Shown: in pieces, positions 32,988-44,337 of the stretch | Layout: every line of letters starts with the position of its first letter | How positions within the stretch are numbered: the first letter of the stretch is position 1 | NCBI GenBank assembly: GCA_907164885.2 | Contig: OU015497.1 | Span: forward strand, 63,667,077 to 63,731,076 | Length of the DNA stretch: 64,000 nt | Origin: Dolomedes plantarius | Taxonomy: Eukaryota > Arthropoda > Arachnida > Araneae > Dolomedidae | Direction of reading: 5' to 3' | Translations under genes and position numbers: made by a program | Notes under the pieces: model-generated | The model's database searches: none | The model's input: only the letters and a program-made list of their open reading frames with translations | Told to the model about the DNA's origin: nothing

Positions 32988-33603
32988 CAGTAGAACCTCC
33001 ATATATCGAACTTCCCTATATCGAAATTTTCTATATATCGAACTCTTAGCAAATCTCTATGTTCATTACATAGAAAAACTGTTTCCATATATCGAAAAAA
33101 TCTCTATATATCGAAATTTTTTTCAAGACATATTGGGAGATTTCATTCTAGTTTAGTATAAAATCTCCCAATTTTTGGCGTTTGAAACAATACGTCGTAG
33201 ACTTCAGTTCGCGGAAATGTCCCTGATGAAGTTTTTAGTGGACTGAATAAAGGCGAACATTTCTTTGATGAACTTTCTGCAAAACTGGCTGTTCAGCAAG
33301 ATATTCGTAGTTTTTTTTTTAAAGAATGTAACTGTGATCATTGAAACCACTGTCTGGATTATTGTTTTTTAAAGGGTATGTAGTACTAAATAAATCGTTC
33401 ATATTAATTTTTTTTGTTATTAACTTTCATTTAATGTGATTCGCATATAAATTGGAAATGGAGTTTCGTATACAAAAATTGCCTTTAATTTTAATGTTTT
33501 AGGAGAATTATGATACAACTAAGATCAATTCTATATATCGAAATTTCTGTATATCGAATTTTTTTCCGGCACTTTGCTACTTCGATATATGGAGGTTCGA
33601 CTG
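32988..33603. mobile_element. pogo/Tigger-type non-autonomous element, 616 bp
   Basis: The ends CAGTAGAACCTCCATATATC and GATATATGGAGGTTCGACTG are inverted repeats next to TA on both sides, as in pogo/Tigger elements. TATATCGAA motifs recur about five times at the left end and about three times at the right. The centre has no open transposase frame. It is followed by an (AT)n array to about 33,654. Confidence 0.85.
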
Positions 33604-33604
33604 T

Positions 33605-33658
<54 letters not shown>

Positions 33659-33659
33659 G

Positions 33660-35560
33660 TTTTTTAGATTGTAAAATACAGCATGATTTCTAACTCTGCT
33701 GCATTCCGTACACTGACAGAGAGGCATGCAAATCAATAATTTCCCCGAGCATTCTTTTGATTTAAACATTGTTCAGCCTTATATCTAGCTAAAATGCATG
33801 CATTAATTCGAAAAGTATTCATAAACTTTCGAGTAGAACTTATTTTTTAGAACACAGTAAAGAGGAGGAAACAAAAGTCTTCACTACAGGTCTAATGCTT
33901 TTACCGATCTTTAACATTGATTAAATAAGAAAAGAAAAGAAAGACTTCAATTTTTGTTTCAATGTGAGACAACTTGCGTTCAATATCCATGTCTGCCCTC
34001 ACGATACGACTGATTGGAACTGTGTTCGGAAGCAATTCCCATTTTCTAAACTACTCTTCGATTTTCTATTTGATTTTCTCCTCTAAACACAGTCTAGACC
34101 GTTTTAGAAAAAAAAATGAACTAAACGATAGCAGAGGTGCGAGCAATTTTGGAAGAACAACCCTAAAATCTGCTATAGTAAGTTTCCATAGAGTTTGCTT
34201 ATTTTTCATTTATACGTAACTATTATAAAATTTAAATAGAAAACTAGAATATTTCTTTTATGTTGAATATATTTTACATTTTGGTAAGTGGTAAATGCTA
34301 CAACTTTCTAATGAAGTCCGATCCAAACGCAGAAGGCCTCCCATTGGATTTTCGGCCCGCATTAGTTGTTTTCTATTGTGACCCCAAAACATTCTATTTA
34401 AATTTTACTTGTTTCAATAAATAGAATAATATACATGAATCTCGTGCGAAATTTCTTTCAGAATGTAGCGAGTCCTGTATATATTCCCAAAGATTTGCGA
34501 CATTTTAGGAAAGGCTTTTAAAATGTAATATAGATATTGTCGGAGTTATAAATAATAAAAAAAAAGACAGGAAGTTATGAATTATTTAACATAATATTTC
34601 AGCATCTGGTTTAACAAATCCCTAATGCCCACAAAACAAAAATTGGACCAAACTTAATAATTGAAAATATTACCCAAGGCTTGTCAAAAAAAAAATTAAA
34701 TGAAAGGTAAAACATTTGAGATTTTTCCTTTTTTTAGATTTTTGCAGAAAAAAAGAAGTGATTTAATAAAAATGAAGTATGTCTTTGTATGAAAAAATCA
34801 GTTTTTACATTCTCTCATCAGGATTTTGAGCTGTTTTGTTAATTCAACTTTGAACTAGGCTACCGTTATATATTATATATTAGGTAAAAAAAATCGTTTA
34901 AGTATGAATCAGAAAAATATAACATTATTTTTAGACAATTAATCAGAAATCAGGCTTCTTTAAAATATATAAAAGTTTGAAAAATAAATTGCTGGATTTC
35001 AATGTTTTGGGACTGACTATATTATTCAAAAAACCAAAAGGTTATTGGATGTGTATCGAAAATAGCAACACCAATAGATAGCATTTTCAACATTTATATT
35101 AAAAAAATGCTATTTATAATCACAGAACTAAAATTTATTTTTCCACTTAAACAGAAAAAATACTTTTAAATTTACGTAAACCTTAAGATATTGTTATCTT
35201 GTTAACAAAATGTTTAAGGCAGTCCTTACGTACAAAAAGTTTTTAAAATGACGCTGCTGAAAAATTTGTTTTGTATTTAATCAGATAAAATGCTCAGTAT
35301 TACCGTCAAAAAACATTTAACGTCACGATATTCTGATGTTATCTCATCCAGAAAGAAATTGCATATCTTAAAAAAGAAACATGCATCCTTGAACATTCTT
35401 AAACCTACACTACAGCAACATTGTAAGAGATCGTCTCGTATGAGAGTATTACCTTTACTTAGAATTTGGATGGGAATACAATATTACAAATTTTTAAACA
35501 ATAAAAACAGCAAAATAACTCATAGTACAATATTGTATAGCAGTAAAATGAGCTTCAAAT
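33660..35560. other. AT-rich spacer without a gene
   Basis: ORFs at 33,974-34,219 and 35,290-35,583 show no recognisable motif. Nothing else was identified. Confidence 0.5.
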
Positions 35561-35564
35561 ACAA

Positions 35565-36000
35565 TAATTCATCCAGAACCTGAATAAGGCCCAATTATTC
35601 AATCATGGTGTGGAAAAGTAAATAAATTAAATCATTTGTTTACTTTTACCATAATTTTAAGATCTTTCAGTTAATCAAAGAGCTTTAAATAAATAATTCT
35701 TCAAGAACCTTGAAGAAATCGTAATTTTTCAATCATGGTGTTAAAAAGTAAATAAATGAAATTATTTATTTACTTTAATTATAATTAAAAGCTCATAATT
35801 TCATGCTCCTTGAGCTTAATCCCTGAAGGAAGTACAGTTATTCAATTATGGTGTTAAAAAGTAAGTAAATGAAATCATTTATTTATTTTTGTTTTAATTT
35901 AAAACTCTTGAATATCATTATCAAAGAGCTTATATACAATAACTTTACCTGTATTCGGACGGAAGTAGTATTATTCTATCGTAGTGTAAAAAAAAGAAAA
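35565..36000. repeat. Hairpin satellite, about four degenerate units
   Basis: TCAATCATGGTGT-like blocks recur at about 35,601, 35,731, 35,844 and 35,976 (spacing 113-132 bp). The best unit contains AAAGTAAATAAAT and its inverse ATTTATTTACTTT with a 6-base loop. Confidence 0.8.
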
Positions 36001-36689
36001 AAATTAATGAAAAAAGTTTAAAACTAGAAAAAAACGTTACTTCCACATATATTAAGTAGTATATACTTTTATATTTAAGGTGTATATTAATTTAATATAA
36101 CCGCGTGATGGCAATGTCTTTATATATAATATTTAAGTAGAAAAATATATGATATCTAAAACCTTCCCAAGCGTTTTCTACTGCAAAACCGAGACATCTG
36201 TGCCTATTTTTAACGAAATTGCGTCCGAAATCCTTTTCTTCAAAATGCGCGGAGGACTCAGTGATGACTCAAGTTATGCATTCTTTTCAAACTTCCAATA
36301 TAACAGTATAATAAATGGTTTTCTGTTGCGGGAATTCAGAATGAGTAAATATTTCAAAAGTTATATTCTGTCAGTTTTCCAAGAGAAGAATGATGGTGGA
36401 CACAAAATTGAGAGGCATGGAATACAGTCATTTTTAAAAGTTTGGGGCTCAAATACTTTATATTTTTTTCTCGTGCAATGTTTGAGTGGCTCTCGCCGGG
36501 CATAAAAAAATGAATCTATCTCAAGTACTATAAGAAGAAAGAAATGATACTGTCAACGTCTAGGGATGTGAAATAGGGATTTTAACGATTGCACTTCGGA
36601 AACTCAAAGGCGTAGAAGTATACAGGACTAAACGACTTCTTAAAATCAACAATATATGGAAAGGGGTGGCAACATGCGTCGAATTAATC

Positions 36690-36890
36690 AATCGTTCAGC
36701 ATGAGGTATCTCAGTGCCTTCCCCGCCAGATTGGGGGTTCGATTCCCGCTTGTTCGAGGACAAGGCTTCGATTAGGAGACTATGTTGGCTCACTTTATGG
36801 TGCTCACATGCCAAGAAATTTGCGGTGTGGAAGGGAGAATGCCGCAACAGACAAAGTACCTGTCGTGTTGGAAACAACACCATCAACAAA
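36690..36890 (+). repeat. tRNA-derived SINE
   Basis: GAGGTATCTCAGTGCC (box A) and GGGGGTTCGATTCCCGC (strong box B), then a body with GGACAAGGCTTCGATTAGG and a tail CAACACCATCAACAA. Limits and target duplication are uncertain. Confidence 0.68.
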
Positions 36891-37399
36891 TGCTAGATAA
36901 AGCTTACTAGATAGAACCCGTCAAAACTTGACGGTAAATAATTGAACAGTTCCAATAAATAACAAAAAAAAGGTTCATAACCTTGTTAAAATATTAGAAT
37001 TTTTTACAGAATATTAGCTGTTTTGCAATCCAATGTTATAATTAAAAATGTTGTAATAATCCGAGATGTTATAATCCGAGTTTATAATTAAAAATCTCGT
37101 TCTTCTTGAAAAAAAAAAGCATGGTTACCGCTGATTTTGCAATCCAACATGCAAAGTCTAACTAATGTAGCCAGATATTTAGAAATAATACTGCTAATGT
37201 ACAATATAACTATTTAGTTTAATTTAATAAAGTTTGAAAAAAAACTATAAGTTTTTTGCAAAGTAAAACGAATTCTCTAAAATATTCAATTGATAAACTT
37301 AATTACTACAATTAAAGCAAAAATAAATTCAAATTTAACAATCTAATTCAATCTATTTCAATTTAATATAAATATATATATTCATGTATTATGCGATAT
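36891..37399. other. AT-rich spacer without a gene
   Basis: Nothing was recognised. The last part (CAATTTAATATAAATATATA) resembles the left flank of the LTR element at about 38,140. Confidence 0.5.
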
Positions 37400-37403
37400 A
37401 TAT

Positions 37404-38013
37404 TGTTACGAGTTTGGGGTCAATTTGGCATGTTATCGCCAGCATGCTATGTTTTGGAGTCCAAGATAAATAAAACAATGGTTTTGCCCGTTCACGCGTC
37501 TACCATGGAGTAAATAATAAATCCTGCTCTTGGGTCTATTGTTGAGAAATGGTTTGATTGAGCGGTGTGGCAACACGGGTTTCGTTTCCTAGGTGAATAA
37601 GAGTCCGGAATAAAACGTTCAGTTATAAAGTTGGTTTGGATGCGATCGGTTGAGGTTTTTCAACAAGTGATATTCTTCTTGTAAAAAGTTTTATTCTCGG
37701 CTGGTATAAGACGAGGTCCTTAGAAGGAAGGAAGTTAAAGGTCGTATGCAACTTATAAATAACTGTTATATTGCATTAATTACTATGTCTGAATTCCTCT
37801 ATATTAAGAAAAGTTCTTAGGTGCTGGAATTGTTAGCTTCCAGCGAAGATTCAACGTTTTTATTTTGTCTACTCTTCTGCAAGTTGTTAAAAAGAGTACT
37901 GAAGATTTAATGTCATATAAATTTCTGTTATTCAATTGCGGTAACTGGCATATTTATTTCTGTATTTGAAATTCACTTTTTAGAATATCTACCCGTCGCT
38001 CGGATTTAGTACA
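37404..38013 (+). mobile_element. Solo LTR of gypsy family B, plus orientation
   Basis: 610 bp, TGTTACG...TTTAGTACA, flanked by ATAT on both sides. It matches the LTRs at 38,164 and 41,422 in inverse: CATGTTATCGCCAGC, GAGCGGTGTGGCA, GTAACTGGCATATTTATTTC. It is more diverged than the paired LTRs and is probably the product of LTR-LTR recombination after an older insertion. Confidence 0.88.
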
Positions 38014-38163
38014 ATATGTATAAATATGCCATGTATAAATATATTAAGCAAAAACAAAATATATAAACTAAAGAAAAACAGATAAAAAAAATCATACAAA
38101 TTACTCACGGGCAAAAAATTTTTGAAGTCTTTTTCAATTTAATGTACATATATTATATTATAT

Positions 38164-38737
38164 TGTACCAAATTCGCGGTACGGATAGATAATTTTACAA
38201 GTGAATTTCAAGAACAGAAATAAATATGCCACTTACCGCAAATGGAAAATAGAGATTTTAAAAACAGTTCTTTTTATTTCTTGCAGCAGTAGGCAAAAAT
38301 AATATTACAAATCTTTGCTGGAAGTCAACAAATTCCAACACCTATAATTTTGCTTGACAGTCAGAAAATTAAATACAAATGTTATTAAAACACATATAAC
38401 AGTTATCAAATAATAACATAGACCTTTAAATCCTTTTATAACGAGATCTCCCGTCAGTCTCGACTATAAAACATCCGTAGATAAATCTGTCACCTAGAGT
38501 TACAAGAACAACGCTTCAACTGAATTTCTATTCCATCCTCTTAATCACCTGGGAAACAAAAGCCGAGATGCCACACCGCTCAACCAAACCGTTTTCAAAC
38601 AATATACCTTATAGCAGAACTTATATCTTACTCCATGGTGGACGCGTGAAAGTGCTAAACCATAGTTTTAAATCACGCGAACTCCAAAACATCGCACGCT
38701 GACGATAACACGCCAAGTTGGCCCCTAACTCGTAACA
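38164..38737 (-). repeat. Gypsy B 3' LTR
   Basis: 574 bp. In element orientation it starts TGTTACGAGTTAGGGG and ends GGTACA. It is preceded by the purine tract at 38,738-38,751. Confidence 0.93.
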
Positions 38738-38954
38738 TTTCCCCCTCCTCTAAAAGACTGAACTTGCCGGACAGTCCTTACACTAACAACAATTGAGTAG
38801 TCCTTACACTAACAACAACAATCCTGAAATGCTACTACTATATACAACTTTACATAAATAAACATAAAACATAAAACATATATCATAATAAACTAAATAA
38901 ATAAACATATAAGAATAACAGTTGCAACATTAATAAAAGAAAATAAAAATAGGT

Positions 38955-39290
38955 AGCCTGTATCTACTTGGCAGCAGCCTACGAGCCATGGCTCGGGTAT
39001 CCTCAAATACTTGGACCCTATCACGTCCCATAGTAAGCAAAGAGCCGGTTGTAATGCACGACCTTCGCTTTGCCGATTGCAGACACTCGAGTTCACACAA
39101 CGATGTCGTTGATTCTTTTGACGGCAACGAGTGGACCTCTCCAGCGGAACTGTGGCTTGAGCGGTAGACCCTCCCGGCGAACGGGACTCCACAGCTGAAC
39201 TTTGGTTCCTTCCTGGAACTGATGGTCTGTCGCTGTCGCGTCGTAACGCCTCATCATTCCGTCGCTGGCCACGCTAACCTTGCTTCGTCA
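38955..39290 (-). pseudogene. Integrase C-terminal fragment (gypsy B)
   Basis: The minus strand shows pieces of the GPF/Y-like integrase tail in shifting frames: VPLERSTRC/WRGPLVAVKRINDIVV, then VVHYNRLFAYYG. Such a tail helps integrase contact DNA or chromatin. It joins directly to the pre-RT region near 39,290, which marks the internal deletion. Confidence 0.62.
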
Positions 39291-39447
39291 AAGGACGCCT
39301 TCTGGGATGCTGCTTGACCAGCGTGTAGTTCTTCGTGACAATTCGGTGTTGCGTCAAGTCCTTGCGGCCCACATATGTTGCACTGGTGAGCACGGCCTGG
39401 AATTCATTGAGGAATTTCTCTGCTTCCATTGTTCGATGATCAATAAA

Positions 39448-40047
39448 TTACACACTCTTCAATACATCTGCGTTCAAATTGGAGCGCTCGACGACTCGCA
39501 GGTCACGCTTTCTACTTTTTTCCGGTGACCGGGTATAAGTTAGCAACATTTCATTTTTCTGGATTTTCTTGTCTTTATTGCTGACATCGGCAATCTTGAC
39601 GGGGACCGTACCTTTCGACTGGTCCACAAGAGTTGCAGCAGCAAAAAGACCTCTTCTACTATTGTCCGGCATGGAGGGTATGGTGCTATCTTGAGTGGCT
39701 ATAATTTGGTTAGAATTGAAATTTATTATGAAATTATTTCTGGTTAAAAAGTCGAACCCGAGAATCATCGGGTCAACAATATCGGCAACATACGCCGTAT
39801 GCCGATAACTATTATTCCCGATGCTTATGTGGAGAGTAACTTTTCCATTCATCTTAATTTTATCCCCGGTCACTGTCCGCAAAGTGATGTTTGGCGGCGT
39901 GAAAAGTAGCTTCTGGCCAAGCTCTTGGGCTATGTCTGTCCTGACGATGGTAACGTTAGCACCTGTGTAAACCAACATGCTACACGGTTGACCATTCACG
40001 AAACCTTCAACAAACGGCCTGTTCTCTTCGTGATGCGTCGACGACAC
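39448..40047 (-). pseudogene. Aspartic protease region (gypsy B), catalytic Asp replaced
   Basis: ENRPFVEGFVNGQPCSMLVY leads into TGANVTIVR, where the family expects D-T-G-A; here it is Y-T-G-A, one base change (TAC for GAC). A second strand, MILGFDFL, matches the ILGxDFL motif of retropepsins, and LLTYTRSP follows. This frame is closed upstream by stops between it and gag. A lead-in to RT (VGRKDLTQHRI, PRRRPLTKQG) continues to about 39,290 in other frames. Loss of the catalytic Asp should abolish activity. Confidence 0.78.
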
Positions 40048-40107
40048 ATTCAGTGTATTCTAAGAGGGCTTCTCCTCATCCGGCTGCCTTCACCAATTCA
40101 GGTGCCC

Positions 40108-41386
40108 TTAAACTAATTTCCCTGGGCCTTGGCGTCTTGATTCGTCAGTTTGGAGCTCCAGGCAATTCCTTTTGAGATGCCCCTCAAGTCCGCACGTCCA
40201 GCACTTCAATACATTTCTTCTTGGTGGCATATTCAAATTCAACCCTCCCAAGGCGCCGATTCGTTTTTCTATTTCTTCTAAACGGACGGCTATTGGGTCG
40301 TTTTCAGCGGCGGTCACCCCTCTCACTAGTTGACGGTCACGGCGTGTCGCCCTCTGAGCAGCCTCGAACTTCATCGCGTACACCAAAGCTGACTTCAAAT
40401 CTTTGATGTCCGCCATTCTAAGAGCCCGTTGACTCTCCGGATCGCGTATGGCGTCGATAAAGTACTCCAAAGCTAGGTTATCCCTTACCTCCTTCGGACA
40501 TTCCGGGAAAGCTAATTGAGCCAAACCCTCTATAGCCGAAGCCAGTTCCTCAAGTGTCTCTGTTGTTTTCTGTTGGCGGGACTTTAGCTGTAAGCGGCTA
40601 TACTCTTTACGGCATTTCTCGCCAAAACGCATTTCGAGAGCACTCGACAAGGCCTCAAAATTTAATTGTTTTTCTGCTGCGATGGTTTGCAGCACATCGG
40701 CAGCCTCGCCACAGAGTGAAGTAGCCAATTGGCAAGCTTGCATTGCGATATCCCATCCATTGGCAGTCGACGCCACATTAAGCTCTGTTTTAAACACCTG
40801 CCAAGACATTTTGCCGTCGTAGGTACACTTTTACGGCAGGGAGGTACGATTTCGACACCGGGTACGCTTCCTCGACACTAGTGTCAGAGTAGCAAGGTAC
40901 AGTAACTGGCGCTAACTCTTTCGCGAACTTATTCTCTAAGCCTATGATTTGTTTACTGACAGCCTCTCTAATTTTCTGTTCAACGGTCTCAACCGTAGCC
41001 TTGAGCTTTGACTCTATAGTGCTGACACGTTCTTCCATTTCATTAAATTTCTCGCCCACGGTAATTTTCAGCTGTTCTTGGCTCTCGCTAATTTCGCCAA
41101 GATCCGTTTCCAACTTCTTCTGGCTTTCGCCAATTTCCGCTTTTAATTGATTGGCGAGCTGTTTCTGGCTTTCGCCAATTTTACCTTCTAATTGATTGGC
41201 GAGCCAATTATGGCTTTCGCCAATTTTTAATTCTAACTGATTGGCGAGGAAATTCTGGCTTTCGACAATTTTTGTTTCTAATTAGTTGGCGAGCAAATTC
41301 TGACTTTCGTCAACTCTATCAAAAACTATCGCCATCGAATCTAGAATTAATTTTAGCTGTTTCTCCATTTTTCGGGTAACTGGCAT
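40108..41386 (-). pseudogene. gag: Gag with N-terminal repeat coiled coil and zinc knuckle (gypsy B)
   Basis: It starts at an ATG near 41,386 (MPVTRKMEKQLKLIL). Next come five copies of a 20-residue unit of the type IGESQKQLANQLKAE, encoded by 60 bp DNA repeats (about 41,100-41,320). A longer coiled coil with VETVEQKIREAVSKQI follows. The capsid-like region (about 40,300-40,809) has MSWQVFKTELNVA, CGEAADVLQTI and FIDAIRDPESQRAL. The zinc knuckle is CWTCGLEGHLKRNC. Breaks: a stop in the first repeat region and a frameshift near 40,830. Gag builds the particle; the coiled coil probably drives assembly. Confidence 0.8.
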
Positions 41387-41421
41387 TCACTTAAAATTAA
41401 TCCCGCTTCTGAAATCAAAAT

Positions 41422-41999
41422 TGTACCAAATCCGTAGTACGGAAAGATAATTTTACAAGTGAATTTCAAGAACAGAAATAAATATGCCAGTTACCGCAAA
41501 TGAAAAATACAGATTTTAAAAACAGTTCTTTTTTATTTCTTGCAGCAGTAGGCAAAAATAATATTACAAATCTTCGCTGGCAGTCAACAAATTCCAGCAC
41601 CTATAATTTTGCTTGACAGTCAGGAAATTAAATACAAATATTATTAAAACACATATAACAGTTATCAAATAATAACATACGACATTTAAATCCTTTTATA
41701 ACAAGGTCTCCCGTCAGTCTCGACGATAAAACACCCGAAGATAAATCTGTCACCTAGCGCTACAAAAACAACGCTTCAAGTCAAATTTTTTATTCCATCC
41801 TCTTAATCACCTGGGAAATAAAACCCGAGATGCCACACCGCTCAACCAAACCATTTTCCAACAATATACCCTATAGCAGAATTTATTTCTTACTCCATGG
41901 CGGACGCGTGAACGTGCTAAACCACAGTTTTAAATCACGCGAACTCCAAAACATCGCACGCTGGCGATAACACGCCAAGTTGGCCCCTAACTCGTAACA
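41422..41999 (-). repeat. Gypsy B 5' LTR
   Basis: 578 bp, matching 38,164-38,737 with scattered differences and a few short indels. Confidence 0.93.
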
Positions 42000-42900
42000 A
42001 TATTAATGTAGTAAGCTAGTTATATGTGTATAAATATGCTATGTATAAATATAGTTAGCTTAAATAAACTATATAAACTATAAAAAATGAAATTAGAAAA
42101 TCATATAGTTACCAAACACGTGTTAGATATGGAATAGATAAAGATAATCAAAGTGTGGTCAAGCGGTAAATGCAGCAGAAAAATAAATCTGTGTACTGAC
42201 TTTTGACCTTCTGAACCGGCTGGCTTACTATTACAGCAATCTTTGTGACGTAGCTCGTCGAGGCAATTTTTCTGACCAAAGAGAACGAAGTGCGCACAAG
42301 GAATGGCGAGAAATAATCATCTTGGCGAGCAACCGAGGTAATAAGAAAGCTTAGCCAAATTAAAAGTAATATTAAAAATACAATAATAAACAGAAATTAA
42401 AAACACTATCACCGTAATAGAATGCTATACGAAAAATCGGTATGAAAAAGAGAACAATTTTAAGCAAATAAAAATTCAATTAAAGACAATTAAAATGTTA
42501 AATCCAGTTACTTAGTTTGAAATTTACATCCAAATATAATCTTTCAGACACTACGAAATAAATTTTTTAAAAAACTTAAAAAATGCTGGTCTGTATGTTA
42601 CCTCACACCGTTTAAATCAGAAATCGAATAGAATACAAACCGTTATAAGAGTACTATTAAAAGAAATATTAAGCAGAAATTAAAAACACTATCATCGAAT
42701 AAAATGCTTTACGAAAAATTACATGAAAGCCACATGTGAGCACATGAAAGCCACATGCGAGCACATGAAAGCCACGTGTGTTGGCTAGAAATATTCTACC
42801 GTACAGACAGTTTTGAACATATCACTACACATGCGTCGAGTTTGTAACTTTCCGAAAATACTAAATTTGACATTATTGTAATATCTGGTTAAAATATATA
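42000..42900. other. Spacer with small repeats
   Basis: 42,017-42,115 resembles 38,014-38,110. GCAGAAATTAAAAACACTATC-type blocks occur at about 42,390 and 42,672. Three 21 bp units (ACATGAAAGCCACATGTGAG) lie at about 42,722-42,780. No gene. Confidence 0.6.
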
Positions 42901-44337
42901 CAGTGGACGCTCGTTAATTCGAACTCGGTTAATTCGAACTTTCGGTTAATTCGAACTAATCCAAAGGCCCCAAAAAACTTGTATTGGAGTTAATGTTAAA
43001 AATATCTCATTAATTCGAACTAAATTTTTATCACTTCGGTTAATTCGAACTAAAAATTTGACACAAAAAAATTCTTTTTCCTCGTTTAATGGAGAAAATA
43101 CACACTGTATTTATTATTTTGTGTGTCAAAATTTCTTTTCTGTGTAAAGAGGCACATGCCTGCATTCCTAGACTATTGCATGTCCGCTAAACGTTAGTAG
43201 CTATTGTCCTTCTTATTAGTGCTAAACGGAAAAAGCAATTTTTCTTTATTTGGATCGATTTTCTTAGAATTTCAGAAAAACTAGTCTTTACTACAGATTC
43301 TAGGGAGCTGCGTCAGTTATAACTGCAGTGTAGACAAGTTAACGTGATCTAGTTTTTCTTCCTCAGTGTGTGATGTGAAAGTGTAAAAATTCAGGATGTC
43401 TAAACGCTGAAAGTACAAACCCTAATTTTGGAGATAAAGGTAGAAATTTTAAAGAGAGTAGAGAATGGCGAATGTAAAACAAAGTTAGCAGCTGACTATG
43501 GAATTAAAAAAAATATCTTGCCACCTTATTTGAAAAACAAGGAGTCAATTTTAGATTCATGTTAAAAATCAAAATTTGCTAAAGGAAGGAAACGCATGGG
43601 AAATGCGTCCCAAGAAGTTCTAGAAAAAGCTCTACTGCTATGGTTCCAGGATGTTAGATTTCTAAATTTTCCGATAAATGGACCCCTAGTGCTGGCGAAG
43701 ACTGATGAATTGGCAATTCGAATGGGTATTGAAGATTTTAAATGCAGTGATGGATGGCTTTCTCGATTTAAGTCAAGGGACAATATTTCTTATCAAACTG
43801 TATGTGGCCAAAGATCTGATGTAATCGAAGACGTATGCACTAATTTCGGTAGGAATCTGCCAGGGCTTTTCTCTACTTACCTGCCGAAAGATATTTTTAA
43901 TGCGGCCATAATGGACTCTATTAAAACTCTGAAAGCATTTATTCAGATGGAACCTTCCTCTGAAAATGAATTGAAATGTTTACTTCAAATCGAGAAGCGG
44001 GGTGAACAATGTAGGCATCATAAACAGAACCAAACATCCATTTTACAGTTTTTTCCCAAAGTGTAATTCATATTTTTAATAAAAGTTTACTTTATACTGC
44101 ATATCTTATGCTTCATTTTATGATTAAGGTAAGTCTGTATTGCTTTTTAATATGTTTAACTTTAGATAACATAGTATAATATATTTTCTGGGGTTATACA
44201 TACTACTAGGAGAGTTTCTTCTTCAGTTATACACATTTAAAGTTATATATTTTCTCTTAACATCGGATAATTCGAACTTCGGATAATTCGAACTTTTTTC
44301 TGAGAACCTATGAGTTCGAATTAACGAGCGTCCACTG
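42901..44337 (+). mobile_element. pogo/Tigger DNA transposon, 1,437 bp
   Basis: The ends CAGTGGACGCTCGTTAATTC and GAATTAACGAGCGTCCACTG are perfect inverted repeats flanked by TA. GGTTAATTCGAAC or GGATAATTCGAAC is repeated several times inside each end. The inner plus-strand gene lacks most of the catalytic domain. Confidence 0.93.
43397..44066 (+). pseudogene. Tigger transposase, catalytic core deleted
   Basis: A psq-type helix-turn-helix (EILKRVENGECKTKLAADYG, about 43,440-43,505) is followed by a TAA at 43,562. In the same frame the CENP-B-type HTH continues (LEKALLLWFQ, GPLVLAKTDELAIRMG, CSDGWLSRFKSRDN). After about 43,800 the sequence jumps to a C-terminal tail, so the DDE domain that cuts and joins DNA is missing. 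The last residues read QTSILQFFPKV, a PCNA-interacting-type motif (Q-x2-I-x2-FF) as described for pogo transposase. DNA binding could survive, but excision could not. Confidence 0.85.

Larger units (their letters stand above)
38164..41999 (-). mobile_element. Ty3/gypsy element, family B, internally deleted
   Basis: Two LTRs (38,164-38,737 and 41,422-41,999) flank 2.7 kb, with ATAT target duplications outside (38,160-38,163 and 42,000-42,003). On the minus strand: gag, zinc knuckle, protease, the lead-in to RT, then directly the integrase C-terminus, so most of RT, RNase H and integrase are missing. A purine tract AGAGGAGGGGGAAA precedes the 3' LTR. No standard TGG primer site follows the 5' LTR. 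Confidence 0.93.

Noticed and set aside
35290..35583. 97-residue basic ORF
   Set aside because: No recognisable domain; it ends in a degenerate satellite.
36149..36505. 118-residue plus-strand ORF
   Set aside because: No motif, no supporting context, and a composition expected of AT-rich DNA.
36714..36770. Possible tRNA gene with a strong B box
   Set aside because: No complete cloverleaf could be drawn and a SINE-like body and tail follow.
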